Below, piece after piece: positions 1-8,318 of a stretch of DNA of 18,063 bases. Source of the DNA: Phlegmacium glaucopus (taxonomy: Eukaryota; Basidiomycota; Agaricomycetes; Agaricales; Cortinariaceae); the NCBI GenBank assembly GCA_015039465.1, contig MU130157.1:757078-775140 (forward strand), in the 5' to 3' direction. The position numbers and the translations under genes were made by a program. A model generated the notes under the pieces. That model was not told the DNA's origin, ran no database searches, and was given only the letters and a program-made list of their open reading frames with translations. Each line of letters starts with the position of its first letter. Positions within the stretch are counted from its first letter, which is position 1.

Positions 1-343
1 AAAAACCGGATTTTGTGGACTGTACCACAAGAGAAACGAACGGAAACAATGGTAGCATGTGTGATCATGCCCGGAGAAGATCCATCAATAAGACGGAGAA
101 TCATAGGAGTAATCGGAAAAATAGGAAAACCTTTGGACTTCGCAAAATGCTTGTCCATGAAACAGTGAGTGGAACCACTGTCAATGAAAGCGGAAAAATT
201 GATATTCGGAAATGGAAGAGAAAGAAGAGAAACAAAAACTGCTCGGGTTTCTGGAGAGATTATTGCATTGAGAACTGCAACAAGTTCAGCACAGGGGCTC
301 TCGCAATTCACCGTCTGTGCTGAGTCCAGTGAATTGCTTAGTC
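1..343 (-). pseudogene. Start of pol: aspartic protease of the Ty3/gypsy element (partial)
   Basis: On the minus strand a reading frame -1 relative to gag runs from about 343 to the window edge, roughly 113 codons without a stop. It contains FIDSGSTHCFMD, a D-S/T-G protease active-site motif, at about 60 residues in. A flap-like LIDGSSPG stretch follows. The retroviral-type protease would cleave the Gag-Pol polyprotein in the virus-like particle. It is partial, because the rest of pol lies beyond position 1. The frame is reached only by a -1 shift near the A6 run (minus strand; T344-349 on plus). Whether that is programmed or a mutation cannot be decided from one copy. Confidence 0.8.
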
Positions 344-421
344 TTTTTTCTTCTCCGAACCGGAGTCCTTTGGCTTAGCCAGAGTGGACTCGGAAACGGA
401 ATCAGAAACGGTAGAGGCTCA
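338..421 (-). other. Gag/Pol junction: TGA, then TAA, with A6 run and -1 frame change
   Basis: On the minus strand gag hits TGA (419-421), reads on for about 27 codons and ends at TAA (338-340). Just before the TAA is a run of six A (344-349), and the protease frame is -1 relative to gag. A -1 shift on an A-rich run is a known strategy of some retrotransposons. However, the gag register here is AAG AAA AAA GAC, so the shift site would be G-AAA-AAA, not the classical X-XXY-YYZ heptamer. An ordinary 1-nt indel in this decayed copy is equally possible. Confidence 0.5.
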
Positions 422-1504
422 GCCTTTAGCGGAGCTTGCCTTGGCAAGGTTACAGTCAGGAACGCGGTGTCCCGGCTTGCCACAGAAAAGACAAAGTTTG
501 TTATCCATCCGGCGTTGCCTTTCTTGCTGGGTAAGTCTACCCCGCGAGTCCAGCTTGCCTTCTAGATTAGGTTTAGGAGGAGTGGAAGATGAAACCTTAC
601 CGGAGTCTGCGGGCTTAACGGATTTTTGATCCGAAGGCTGAGACTGTTTACCGGAACTGGAAGAGGGATTGGAAGAAGAGGGTACAGAAGAGGATGAAGA
701 AGGGGTAGGACCCTTCAGAGGGTTTTGGCGTTGCTGCGGAGCAGATTCCCGAGAACGTTCTTGCATACGTTCCCAGTAGCGAGCATCAGCGTTTTGAGCT
801 TTTTGACGCATCGCGGTTAAAGACCAGGGCTTGCCATCACCTTTACTGATTTCATCCTTGATTCGGGAAGGTAAACCTTCGTAAAACCTATACCTAAGAG
901 CAGGCTTGCCCCAAGTACAGCGGACTGCCAAGGAGTTAAACCGGACTAAGTAATCGGAGATACGTTGGCCATCCTTCATTTGGAGATTGGTGAGTTCATG
1001 TTCTACGTCGGTGGACTTGTCGTAAGGACCGAAGTTGGACCGAAGTTCGCTGACAAAGAGATCCCAATCTTCAAGCCAAGACGGAGGCTCGTCGGTGAGA
1101 CCGGAAATTCCAGGTTCGAACCATTCCTGAGCAACGTCCCGGAGATAGGACAAAGCAAAGGTTACTCGCTTGGAGTCATCTCGGAATGTGTCGGAAGAGC
1201 TCCGGAAATAGAGCTTGCACTGGAAAAGAAAAGCTTTTAGTTTCTTAGGATCCTTACCCATGAAGGGTTCGGGCTCTCTAAGTCTGCCAGCCGAATCAGA
1301 CTTAGCTGAAGATTTCCCAAGGGAATTTAAAGCGGAAACGAGTTGATTGATATGAATAGTTGGAGACTCAACTTCGTCCGTAGTACTCTGAGGTTCATCA
1401 ATATGACTAGCCTCTTCGACTACATCAGGAATGGGAGTGTTTTCGTGGGACATAATTTCTTGTATCGGTAATTGTGTTTTGGAAGTTTTAGAACGAGTTT
1501 GCAT
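419..1504 (-). pseudogene. Gag of a Ty3/gypsy element, CCHC knuckle, premature TGA
   Basis: The product is the structural capsid/nucleocapsid protein of a retrotransposon particle, 361 residues from the ATG at 1504 (starts MQTRSKTSK). The frame is open upstream to a GTG at 1558, but the ATG fits Gag proteins better. Residues about 60-220 match the retrotransposon Gag capsid domain: a QCKLYF segment, ALSYLRDVAQEWFEP, and a segment ending RFYEGLPSRIKDE. A Ser/Pro-rich linker follows. A single CCHC zinc knuckle, CLFCGKPGHRVPDC, lies at about residues 338-351. The frame stops at TGA (419-421). The same frame then continues with Ser/Lys-rich residues to a TAA at 338-340, so the TGA looks like a decayed CGA codon and the original Gag was about 27 residues longer. 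I treat it as a pseudogene. Confidence 0.85.
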
Positions 1505-1621
1505 AGGAGTGGGTGAGCAGTTCGAATATACTGTTAAGTTTAAAACAAAGGGAGTCACGTCGGAGTTACTCCGGAACAGTAACCCGGAAAGGACGTTGGC
1601 CTCAGCGTGTGTGCTGTGCCG

Positions 1622-1654
1622 CCCAGCTCCTAAGGTGTCCTGATTTCAGAACGG
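1622..1654 (+). repeat. 33-bp target-site duplication, left copy
   Basis: Begins CCCAGCTCCTAAGGTGTCCT and matches 2576-2608 over 33 bp with one mismatch: A at 1648 against G at 2602, which is CA against CG. It bounds the left end of the poly-A retroposon. The duplicated target is the LTR/leader junction of the gypsy element. Confidence 0.85.
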
Positions 1655-2060
1655 TGATAGGACTGAAAGTTGAATACCTATGGATTATTCAATTTTTCAT
1701 AATATTATTCTTCAATTGAATCAACAAGATCAATAACCCAACCATGAATTAATCTACAAATTGATATTGTAAGGGTCAAAAGTGTTGACTACACTTGTTG
1801 ATTAAACTGGAAATTGCATAGTAATAAATGTTAAAGCAGCAGATAACTATGATCTGAATTGATCTATTTATCATACTGTTAAAACAACACTACAAAAGGT
1901 TCAGACTCTAACCATACAAAATCCATAATGGTCAAATGAACTACTTGCAATCTAAAGTAACTATCAAAGTCTACAACTATGAAGGATTGTTATACAAGTC
2001 CTAAGGATAACATCAGTAAGTCAAATATCAATAAAAGGTCCTAATAATGAAGCATGTGAT

Positions 2061-2100
2061 ATCATGTGACATCATGTGACATCATGTGACATCATGTGAC
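2061..2100 (+). repeat. 10-bp tandem repeat, four exact units
   Basis: ATCATGTGAC is repeated four times exactly, with degenerate units on both sides (GATATCATG before, TTTCGTGACATTTGTAAC after). It lies inside the poly-A retroposon. Confidence 0.95.
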
Positions 2101-2284
2101 ATTTCGTGACATTTGTAACATTTTTTCAGGTGAACATTAAGGTTAAGATTGAACACGGTTAAGTCTCGCGACTTTGAACCCTTTCTTTCCTTCTCACGTT
2201 TAAGTGATTAAAATGACCACGAAAGATCGATGAAAATATATATTTACTCTTTGTTATAATTCATTCTCAGACACCACAGTACAG

Positions 2285-2515
2285 ATACAAAATACTAATG
2301 ACTACGATAAAATACTACAGTACAGAACAAAAAAAACCTACTATTTAGGAACAAAATACTACAGTATTTAGGAACAAAATACTACAGTACAGAACAAAGA
2401 TCTACTGACTAGTAACAAAATACTACAGTACAGAACAAAGATCTACTGACTAGTAACAAAATACTACAGTACAGAACAAAGATCTACTGACTAGTAACAA
2501 AATACTACAGTATAC
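2285..2515 (+). repeat. 41-bp tandem array near the retroposon 3' end
   Basis: The motif AGTAACAAAATACTACAGTA recurs at 2411, 2452 and 2493, a constant 41-bp period. The intervening unit contains ACAGAACAAAGATCTACTG. Degenerate partial units built on AAAATACTACAGTA extend leftward to about 2285. The array ends about 35 bp before the poly-A tail. Confidence 0.9.
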
Positions 2516-2575
2516 AAAGTATTACAGTGTTTTACACTGTTTTACAATGTAAAAAAAAAAAAAAAAAAAAAAAAA

Positions 2576-2608
2576 CCCAGCTCCTAAGGTGTCCTGATTT
2601 CGGAACGG
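2576..2608 (+). repeat. 33-bp target-site duplication, right copy
   Basis: Directly follows the 25-A tail and repeats 1622-1654 with one mismatch. It keeps the CpG at 2601-2602, where the left copy has CA. Confidence 0.85.
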
Positions 2609-3051
2609 AAGAATAAAGCAACAAGTCGGAAGACCTCAGTGACTTAGAGGGAAAACAAGAGGAGGGAAACTAAGTTGATATTCGAACTAAGGGAAAACAT
2701 ACAAGTTTCGAGTACTTAAATAAATAAAGAGAATAGCAACCGAAATATAAAAGATAAATATAAGTGCTGCGTTCTGCTCCCGGAAAAGGTCCTGCATTCT
2801 TGGGTGAATAATCCATGGCAGGTATGCTGACTGATGGTGGGAAAGATGATGACAAAGAATAGTGGTAGTGGTGAAGAAGTGGTAATGGGTTTGGAGTGAC
2901 GTCGGAAGAGTCGGAATGATACAGAAAAGTCTCGGAGTCGGACGTAGGTGGAGTAGAACCGGAAACAAGGGAGAGTACTGGAAAGGAGTACAGACTACCG
3001 GAGACAGCTCCGACGGAGCTGGACCGGAGTAACGTAAGACGGAATGTAACA
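2590..3051 (-). mobile_element. Probable 5' LTR of the Ty3/gypsy element
   Basis: On the minus strand it begins TGTTACATTCCG (3051 downward) and a plausible end is ATCAGGACA (to 2590), giving TGT...ACA termini and about 462 bp, a usual fungal LTR length. It lies upstream of gag, where a 5' LTR should be. I found no convincing primer-binding site (no TGG-starting tRNA complement) just inside, and the partner LTR is outside the window, so the 3' boundary is tentative. Several CCGGA/TCCGG motifs resemble the base composition of the gag region. Confidence 0.5.
2741..2765 (-). promoter_or_regulatory. Possible TATA element in the gypsy LTR
   Basis: The minus strand reads CACTTATATTTATCTTTTAT, an AT-rich TATA-like block in the second half of the putative LTR, in the right orientation for gag. 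The assignment is by position and composition only. Confidence 0.3.
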
Positions 3052-3205
3052 CATATGGCAAATGATGAACAATGTATAGCAGATGATAAACGGCATATAA
3101 CAAACAATGAACAGCATATCATGAACAACATACAACAAACAACATACAATGAACAATGAACAGTGTACAGTGAACAGCATACAACATATGATGAACAACA
3201 TACAA
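3052..3205. repeat. Degenerate AACA/CATA-rich low-complexity tract
   Basis: Irregular repeats of GAACA, CATAC and AACAT with a changing period, for example AACATACAACAAACAACATA. It directly abuts the gypsy LTR end. The frames open through it, on either strand, are products of composition and not genes. Confidence 0.8.
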
Positions 3206-3704
3206 CCTACAATGTAGATCTGGAGGGCTGTTCTTTTTATTTTAATATGTTAAAGTATATACAATGTTTAGACTATTTAATTGAATATGGTATTTTTAAA
3301 AAAGTCCCTTATTCTGCTCGTGCTGCTATTAGAAAAATTGGTCTAGATATCTGCTTTCTGAGTCCTTTTCATTCTCAATTTGCTTACTTAGTTAGTACTT
3401 GAATATCTGCTTGATTCACTTTCTAGCTACAGGTACATACAAGGACGGATTCAAGTGCAAAAAAGGTCAACAAGTGGAAATTAAGTTAGTGACTGGGCTT
3501 GAAAAAGAACAACCTCCTTGAACAAGTGACTGTCAAGAAGGTTTTCCGATCCTTGATCTGCTTCTTGAAATGGCATCAAGCAAGTCAAGGGGGTTTCAAG
3601 AGAGGTTCAAGGACTAACATGTTTTGCTGATGATTAGTTCATCTGGGGGTGTGACCTGGGACATTCTGTGATGAGCCTTTCAGGCTCATCTTAGGATAAG
3701 ATAA
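3206..3704. other. Unassigned sequence with a small hairpin
   Basis: No recognisable gene. A plus frame ending at 3402 (79 codons from 3163) starts inside the AACA-rich tract and matches no family I know. At 3670-3690 there is a perfect 8-bp stem (GATGAGCC / GGCTCATC, 5-nt loop). Just before it, CTGGGGGTGTGACCTGGG (about 3647-3664) resembles a polypurine tract followed by a copia-type LTR start. No further copia sequence supports that, and the other copy of the adjacent repeat lacks this segment. Confidence 0.4.
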
Positions 3705-5034
3705 TGTTATCGCACACCAATACTGATTGGTAGCATGAGAAGAAAGCTTAAAAGTTGCCATCATGAAAATAAGCGGACTTTGAATTCACTTACCTATTTT
3801 GGAAGCAGCTCTGAATTGTGTTCCTGGTCAACAAATCATTCGTTCAATGTTATCACCCTCATTGCTCATCATACTCTCAATGTCTCACACTATGCTCTCC
3901 ATCGTTTTCACTATTGACATGCTCCTAAGCATCTACCATCCATTTGTTCCTTGGTTAGTGATCCAACAAAGCGATCAATCTACTATTCGCATTGGTCATT
4001 GGCTCGCATTTGATTATATCTTTGGTCCATCATTTCAAGAATGGCCCCTTTATGGATGTATCAACTACATCTCCCATTATGTACAAGGCTTTGTCATTGT
4101 TGTTGTGGCTATGGACCCACAAGTCTTCCCCTCAGCCATCTATCTTGTCATCCCTCGCTCCTGGATCTCACTCAGTCCCTATCCTCGATTATCTACCTCT
4201 TATCTTATCATTCACTGCCAAAACCATCATTCACGCGGTACATGAAGCCTTCCCACCCTCTTTATGACAACTTAGGAAGTCCAGGAGGATCACAACTAAG
4301 CAGGAATTGCAGATGAATCAGCAGCAGAGGATTATTCTCACAGTGTGTCAAGTGTTATCAAGGCTGCGCGACATGGGATCATGGGCAAGTAGTGTTTTCT
4401 CGGGAACAAGGCTGCGCCTTTCAAGTGTTGACTCAGGACCTTTCACATTTTTGACATGACCACACGCCTATGGAGTTGATATATTTTTGCTATTGGACTA
4501 TGTACACTGCCTTCTTTTCTTTTCTCTTGCACTTTGACACTTTACAGATTTTTTTATTGTTCCTTCTTCTTTTCCATTGTTCTTTTCTTCTCGCAGCTGT
4601 CCTCTCTTTACTTCTTTTCTTTTTATTGTTCTACATAGCCTCATCCTTAGGGTATAAATACTGCTCTTTTGTACCAGGATAGGTAGTTCATCTCAATTCA
4701 TTCTTACTCCCCAACAGTCATCATCTCAGTGGAATTCCAGTGAATTCCTCCCTCTAAGTTCGCTTTTTCAGTCCCTTACTGTCACTGTCCTCTACTGTCA
4801 ACCGCTATAGTCTTACTGAAGACTCTTTCTTACCCATCCTCATCCTCATCCTCTACCTTATTCATCTTCCAAGATCTTCATCCTCATCCTCCTTTACTCT
4901 CTTCTAACCAAGTGTGCTTACTAGTCTCTGGTTATACCTTCCCTAAACAAACACAGGGGGATATTCTGACCTAAAGTCTGGTCCAGTTCCCTCTGGTTGG
5001 TGTTTTATAACAACACAAACAATGATTTATAACA
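3705..5034 (+). mobile_element. LTR-like repeat, copy A (probable solo LTR, CpG-depleted)
   Basis: A 1330-bp segment with the termini TGTTAT...ATAACA, a perfect 6-bp inverted repeat of the TG...CA kind found on LTRs. It is the same repeat as 12303-13715, and homology between the copies ends at these termini on both sides. A TATAAATA box at 4653 followed by a pyrimidine-rich leader suggests an LTR promoter in plus orientation. I see no target-site duplication (GATAA against TGAGC) and no adjoining gag-pol, so a solo or fragmentary LTR is likely. Compared with copy B, many CG dinucleotides are TG or CA here. The family is not recognised with certainty. Confidence 0.7.
4653..4660 (+). promoter_or_regulatory. 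TATA box of LTR-like copy A
   Basis: TATAAATA, followed by CTGCTCTTTTGTACCAGG. The block is conserved in copy B at 13271, which supports a functional core promoter in the parental element. Confidence 0.55.
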
Positions 5035-5280
5035 TGAGCAGCAAAAAACAAGATCCTGACCGCCGATGTACTTAGTTTTACATGTGTACAGATAAGTACA
5101 CGCAAATGTTGCCAAGGAGAGAAAGCTCTCCTCATCTTTCCATGTCAGGATCTGGCTTTCATGCCATGTCAATTTCTCATTCAACCTACAAGAAATCCTT
5201 TTTTCGATGGACTTCTCTTCCTCATGTCTGCTGGCCACATATTCACACTGGACTAGGATATTTCTAGCAGAATTAGGCTG
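5035..5280. other. No gene seen
   Basis: Ordinary-composition sequence between LTR-like copy A and the hairpin. An open minus frame (5005-5301) overlaps both the repeat and the hairpin and resembles no family known to me. Confidence 0.5.
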
Positions 5281-5352
5281 ACCCTTACCCTTACCCTCCA
5301 AAACCCTTACCCTCGGGTGAGGGTAAGGGTTTTGGAGGGTAAGGGTAAGGGT
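5281..5352. repeat. Perfect 34-bp-arm palindrome of CCCTTA/GGGTAA repeats
   Basis: The arms 5281-5314 and 5319-5352 are exact reverse complements, with the 4-nt loop GGGT at 5315-5318. The C-rich arm starts ACCCTTACCCTTACCCTCC. The right arm has five GGG runs in about 32 nt, so plus-strand G-quadruplex formation is possible; the left arm puts the same potential on the other strand. The hexamer is GGGTAA, not telomeric GGGTTA. Confidence 0.95.
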
Positions 5353-5661
5353 TTCTGAGGGGTTGAGGGTAAGAAACCCCAGCAGGGTTTAGTGCAAGGG
5401 TTTGGTCCAAATATTTCCTCAGGTTTTATAATCCCAAGAAACCTTCAAAGTAGCTATTATTTGAAATATGTTCAGGGTGTTAAAGATGTTTATCAATATA
5501 TTTTCAATAAAATAGAGAGGGTTTGACTAGTATTTTAGGCTACTGATTGTTGTGAAAGCAGTGAGGCCCCCCTGGATTTTCTTTTTCTCTGATTTAAAGT
5601 CATTTTTATAGATACACAACAGTTACATCATTCTGATATCAGAGAAATAAAAATTCCTAAA
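5353..5661. other. AT-rich spacer between two G/C-run clusters
   Basis: Starts with more GGG-containing sequence (GAGGGGTTGAGGGTAAG, AAACCCC) and then becomes AT-rich. No gene or clear repeat. It may be the interior of a small element bounded by the CCCTTA-type clusters at 5281 and 5662. Confidence 0.4.
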
Positions 5662-5774
5662 AAACCCCTGACCCTCCAGAAGGGTAAGGGTTTGTCAAGG
5701 GTCAAAAAATCTGTACCCTGACCCTGACCCTCCTTACCCTTACCCTTGTACCCCAGGGGTTTCCCAAACCCCTG
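5662..5774. repeat. Second cluster of CCCTGA/CCCTTA and GGGTAA runs, with hairpin
   Basis: Contains AACCCCTGACCCTCC, GAAGGGTAAGGG, then TGACCCTGACCCTCCTTACC, in both orientations. It ends in a 9-bp perfect stem CAGGGGTTT / AAACCCCTG with loop CCC (5754-5774). It resembles 5281-5395 in composition and may be the other end of one element. Confidence 0.7.
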
Positions 5775-5904
5775 CCCATCACTACATACTAATCAAGAGA
5801 CCTACCTATCTGCTGAGTCAACTTATTCACTTCACATCAGAAGGAAGATGACTGCAATCTAGAGTGCATGCTCAAAATTTTGAGAAACACCAATGACCTC
5901 TGTC
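5775..5904. other. No gene seen
   Basis: Short unassigned stretch between the second G/C-run cluster and the MITE target-site duplication. Confidence 0.5.
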
Positions 5905-5912
5905 ATCTCCCA

Positions 5913-6492
5913 TAGGGCTGCACACTGGCTGTATTACAGGTACAGCCGTTAAGTTATGGCTGCAAATTTCTCCCTCCAACCCTAGACAGTATGGCCAGGT
6001 AGGAAAACAGCTGTAAACAGCTGTCAGCACACTACATACAATGACTACTGCAAGTAAGAGTTTTTTTAAAAAAAATTAGGACTTATGAGTAATGTAGTAT
6101 ATGTAATTGTATAAAAAATACATTTTGTAGTGCAGCAGACATGGAATGGAAGATATTCATTATTATTTGACAAAAATAGATTGGCCGGCATGGAGTTTGA
6201 AATAAAGAAGGCAAAGCAAGGCAACTAAAAATGTGATTTTCAATTGATTTATCACACAAATAATTAATTTAAAATGACAAGGGCCCAAATGCAATGCAAT
6301 TTATGCCAAATACCCACAAAAACTTAAGAATTTCACACAAAAATGCCCACACACCTGTCAACCTGTATGATGGCCATTATGGCTGTTGACATATGGCCAT
6401 CAAAAGCTGAGCTCAAGGTCCAAACAGGACAGGTGTTTACCCATAAGAACCAGCTGTCATACCCATCATTATGGGTATGGTGCACAGCCCTA
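5913..6492. mobile_element. hAT-type MITE, 580 bp, with 8-bp target-site duplication
   Basis: The left end TAGGGCTGCACAC and the right end, read inverted, TAGGGCTGTGCAC form terminal inverted repeats with a short internal difference. Flanking 8-mers ATCTCCCA (5905-5912) and GTCTCCCA (6493-6500) agree in 7 of 8 bases, the duplication length of hAT elements. Subterminal CAGCTGT, ACAGCTG, GGCCAT and CCATAA motifs recur in both orientations, as expected for transposase sites. There is no ORF, so it would depend on a transposase in trans. A hAT transposase remnant lies 360 bp away, but nothing shows that it is the matching source. Confidence 0.75.
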
Positions 6493-6500
6493 GTCTCCCA

Positions 6501-6855
6501 GGCCTTTGTCCAGATTCTTTGAGAGCTCTATGTCTAAGGGTTCAATTCTCTCCTGGATGGTGTTCATCAATACCCACTATCATATTTACCTGCCCCTGCC
6601 ATCCAACAATTTATTACTTCACACCAGACTAGTGTTTAAGAGTCTGGTCTGGTCCAGTTATTAGGTCCCTGGGCACCTAACCGAGACCGAGACTGGTCTG
6701 TTTTATTTTGAAAACTCAAAATAACCAGACCAAACCAATGCAGATCAGTTAGTCACAGTTTTTTGTGGTTATGTAACCAGTTATAACTGGTTATGCATGC
6801 ATAGAATACTTGAGAGACAATGAGGTAGCTAATATGGTATTCTACAAGGACCAAG
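6501..6855. other. Gene-free stretch with strong palindromes
   Basis: Holds an imperfect hairpin at 6694-6732 (TGGTCTG and TTATTTTGA stems, loop AAAC) within a cluster of GGTCTGG/CCAGACC motifs. It also holds a perfect 20-bp palindrome at 6774-6793, TAACCAGTTATAACTGGTTA. It may include the 3' untranslated end of the hAT remnant. I found no TAGGGCTG-type terminus here. Confidence 0.7.
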
Positions 6856-7429
6856 TCAAACCTCAAGCTCAAAGTCATTCCAGTCCATGTCATGGACCTT
6901 ATCCCACTCAACTGTATCAACATCATCAGCAAGCATCTTGTTGAGGAGACTAACCTCCTTGACTTGCATGGTGTTCCATGCAGCGGTGTCATATATACCC
7001 AGTCCCCATGCAGATCCCATGATGGTGAGTTGCTCAAATACTTTCAAACCTAAGCACAACCGGCGGTCAGCTGCGATTTGTTTGGTACCCAAGAACATCC
7101 GTTCACAAGGGACAGATGATGCCTGAGAAGGAAGGACATTGAGCACAATCCATGTGAGTGTCGGATAGAGCTGAGCATTGTTCTATAGGATATATAGTAA
7201 GTAGATGGTGAGATTGATATATTCAAATTTGCTTACCTGCCACCATTCAATGATATCCATTTGTTTAGTCATCTCCCGCTGCATTGTGGAAAGGTATCAT
7301 GTCAGTTCGGAACCCCAGCCTTCCTCCATATCGTCAGAAAGCAGGGTTTCACAATGTTTGTCAAATTCAGACATGGTGGAAGTCTTGCCAGATGTGGCAG
7401 CTTGAGTCTGGGTAGACCTGTTGATGTAA
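6856..7429 (-). pseudogene. hAT transposase C-terminus (dimerisation domain), decayed fragment
   Basis: This is the C-terminal end of a hAT transposase, a nuclear enzyme that would excise and insert hAT elements. Exon 7237-7429 and exon 6856-7182 join across a 54-bp GT-AG intron (7183-7236). The join gives EWWQ then NNAQLYPTLTWIVLNVLP, followed by the dimerisation signature QASSVPCERMF and ADRRLCLG. The frame ends at TGA 6856-6858. Upstream, SEFDKHCETLL precedes an in-frame TGA (7297-7299) at a position where related proteins usually have Arg, so CGA-to-TGA decay is likely. A possible further acceptor CAG lies at 7430-7432. The BED finger and the catalytic domain are missing. Confidence 0.8.
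7183..7236 (-). other. 54-bp spliceosomal intron in the hAT remnant
   Basis: The minus strand shows GTAAGC at the donor and CCTATAG at the acceptor. Removal joins codons in phase 0 and restores a continuous hAT motif across the junction. Intron length is typical of fungi. Confidence 0.75.
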
Positions 7430-8189
7430 CTGCACAGAGGTTGTTGAGAAAAAGTGTATTTTCAAGATTATAACATCTCTACTCAAAACAATAACTCAAT
7501 CACTACTTTATACAATCTTATAATGCAAGTTGGGTTTTCTAGAAAGTATAACCTTTCCAAGATTTTGAATTTCACTTCAACCAGTACACACAATAACAAC
7601 AATAATTTGGATCAATTCAAGGATTATCAAACTTTTAAGTAGCTTTGCAATTTATGGCTTGCACCAGCAGTCAGTCAAAGAATCCTAAGACTTTACTAAT
7701 TGATTTAACTTGTGTACACAAAAGTCCAAGACTTTGTTACAATTTCAACAAATTTGCATACACTAGAAGACTCCTTGCTTCTGCTATGACTTCAACACAA
7801 TTGCATACACAAGAAGGTTTCAAGCTTCTGCTATGACTTTAACACAATCACAACTTTTACAACAATTCAACAATTGTTATAACAAGTCCAACACTCTGAG
7901 AAATTGATCTGTATTCAATGCCCAAATCTCAGAGACAAGTGTTCTTGCTCAATGTCTAAGACAGTGAGCTGTACTAGGTTGCAAATGAGGGGGGAAAGAA
8001 AGAATCCAATTTTTTGACTATTTACAAACCCTGGGAGGTATTTTATACATTTGAGATATTTAAAAATAGATAATGTCCAAAAATAGATATACTGATTCCT
8101 GGTACCCTTACTTTGGTTCTGGCACCATGTGCACTCATTGTTCCTGAAAATATAGGGGTTGTCTATTTTTAGCCCCATGTTACTACTTC
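7430..8189. other. AT-rich, ACA-rich spacer with a two-unit repeat
   Basis: No recognisable gene. Units beginning TTGCATACAC start at 7754 and 7801, a 47-bp period, each with CTTCTGCTATGACTT and AACACAA. The rest is low-complexity CAACAA-rich sequence that opens short meaningless frames. Confidence 0.6.
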
Positions 8190-8318
8190 TGTTAAGGTTT
8201 TGTTAAGGTTTTGTTAAGGTTTTTGTTAAGGTTGTGTTAAGGTCAGGGAGGTATATAGTTTGTTAAGGTTTTGTTAAGGTTTTGTTAGGGCTTTATTAAG
8301 GTTGGGGAGGTATATAGG
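8190..8318 (+). repeat. TTTTGTTAAGG minisatellite in two blocks
   Basis: GTTAAGGTTTT units of 11-12 bp recur from 8191. Two blocks each end in GGGAGGTATATAG (near 8245-8257 and 8305-8317), so there is a higher-order period of about 60 bp. Confidence 0.9.

Larger units (their letters stand above)
1655..2575 (+). mobile_element. Non-coding poly-A retroposon (SINE-like), family not recognised
   Basis: A 921-bp AT-rich segment ends in 25 consecutive A (2551-2575) and is bounded by a 33-bp direct duplication of host gypsy sequence. Tail plus long target duplication is the signature of target-primed reverse transcription by a LINE machinery acting in trans. No ORF of note is present, so it is not a LINE with its own proteins. 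I could not identify a clear tRNA-like A/B box pair: GGTTCAGACTC at about 1898 only partly resembles a B box. It carries a 10-bp tandem repeat (2061-2100) and a 41-bp tandem array near its 3' end (about 2390-2515). Alternatives are a SINE, a 5'-truncated LINE 3' UTR, or a reverse-transcribed non-coding transcript. Retroposition is well supported; identity is open. Confidence 0.75.
1..3051 (-). mobile_element. Ty3/gypsy LTR retrotransposon, 5' part, cut by window edge
   Basis: Read on the minus strand, the order is probable 5' LTR (about 3051 to 2590), leader, gag (1504 to 419), then the protease start of pol (343 to 1), which runs out of the window. The remaining pol and the 3' LTR would lie left of position 1. 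Assignment rests on the Gag capsid-like domain, the CCHC knuckle and the retroviral-type aspartic protease start. The order of reverse transcriptase and integrase, which separates gypsy from copia, is not visible, so the superfamily call comes from the Gag type. A 921-bp retroposon has inserted at the LTR/leader junction. The copy looks dead, because gag ends in a premature TGA and pol is out of frame. Confidence 0.85.

Noticed and set aside
1898..1909. Pol III B box in the retroposon
   Set aside because: GGTTCAGACTC matches only in part and I found no A box at suitable spacing.
2670..3201. Minus-strand frames of 68-159 codons rich in Cys, Tyr and Ser
   Set aside because: They arise from the LTR and the AACA/CATA low-complexity tract read in reverse and show no domain.
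3163..3402. 79-codon plus-strand frame
   Set aside because: It starts inside a low-complexity tract, has no recognisable domain, and has no supporting context.
3647..3704. Copia polypurine tract plus LTR start (CTGGGGGTGTGACC)
   Set aside because: The second copy of the adjacent repeat lacks this segment, and no copia coding sequence is present upstream.
5281..5400. Telomere or interstitial telomeric repeat
   Set aside because: The unit is GGGTAA/CCCTTA, not GGGTTA/CCCTAA, and it occurs in both orientations as a hairpin with short runs.
8190..8318. CRISPR-like array
   Set aside because: Units are 11-12 bp and contiguous with no unique spacers; it is a minisatellite.
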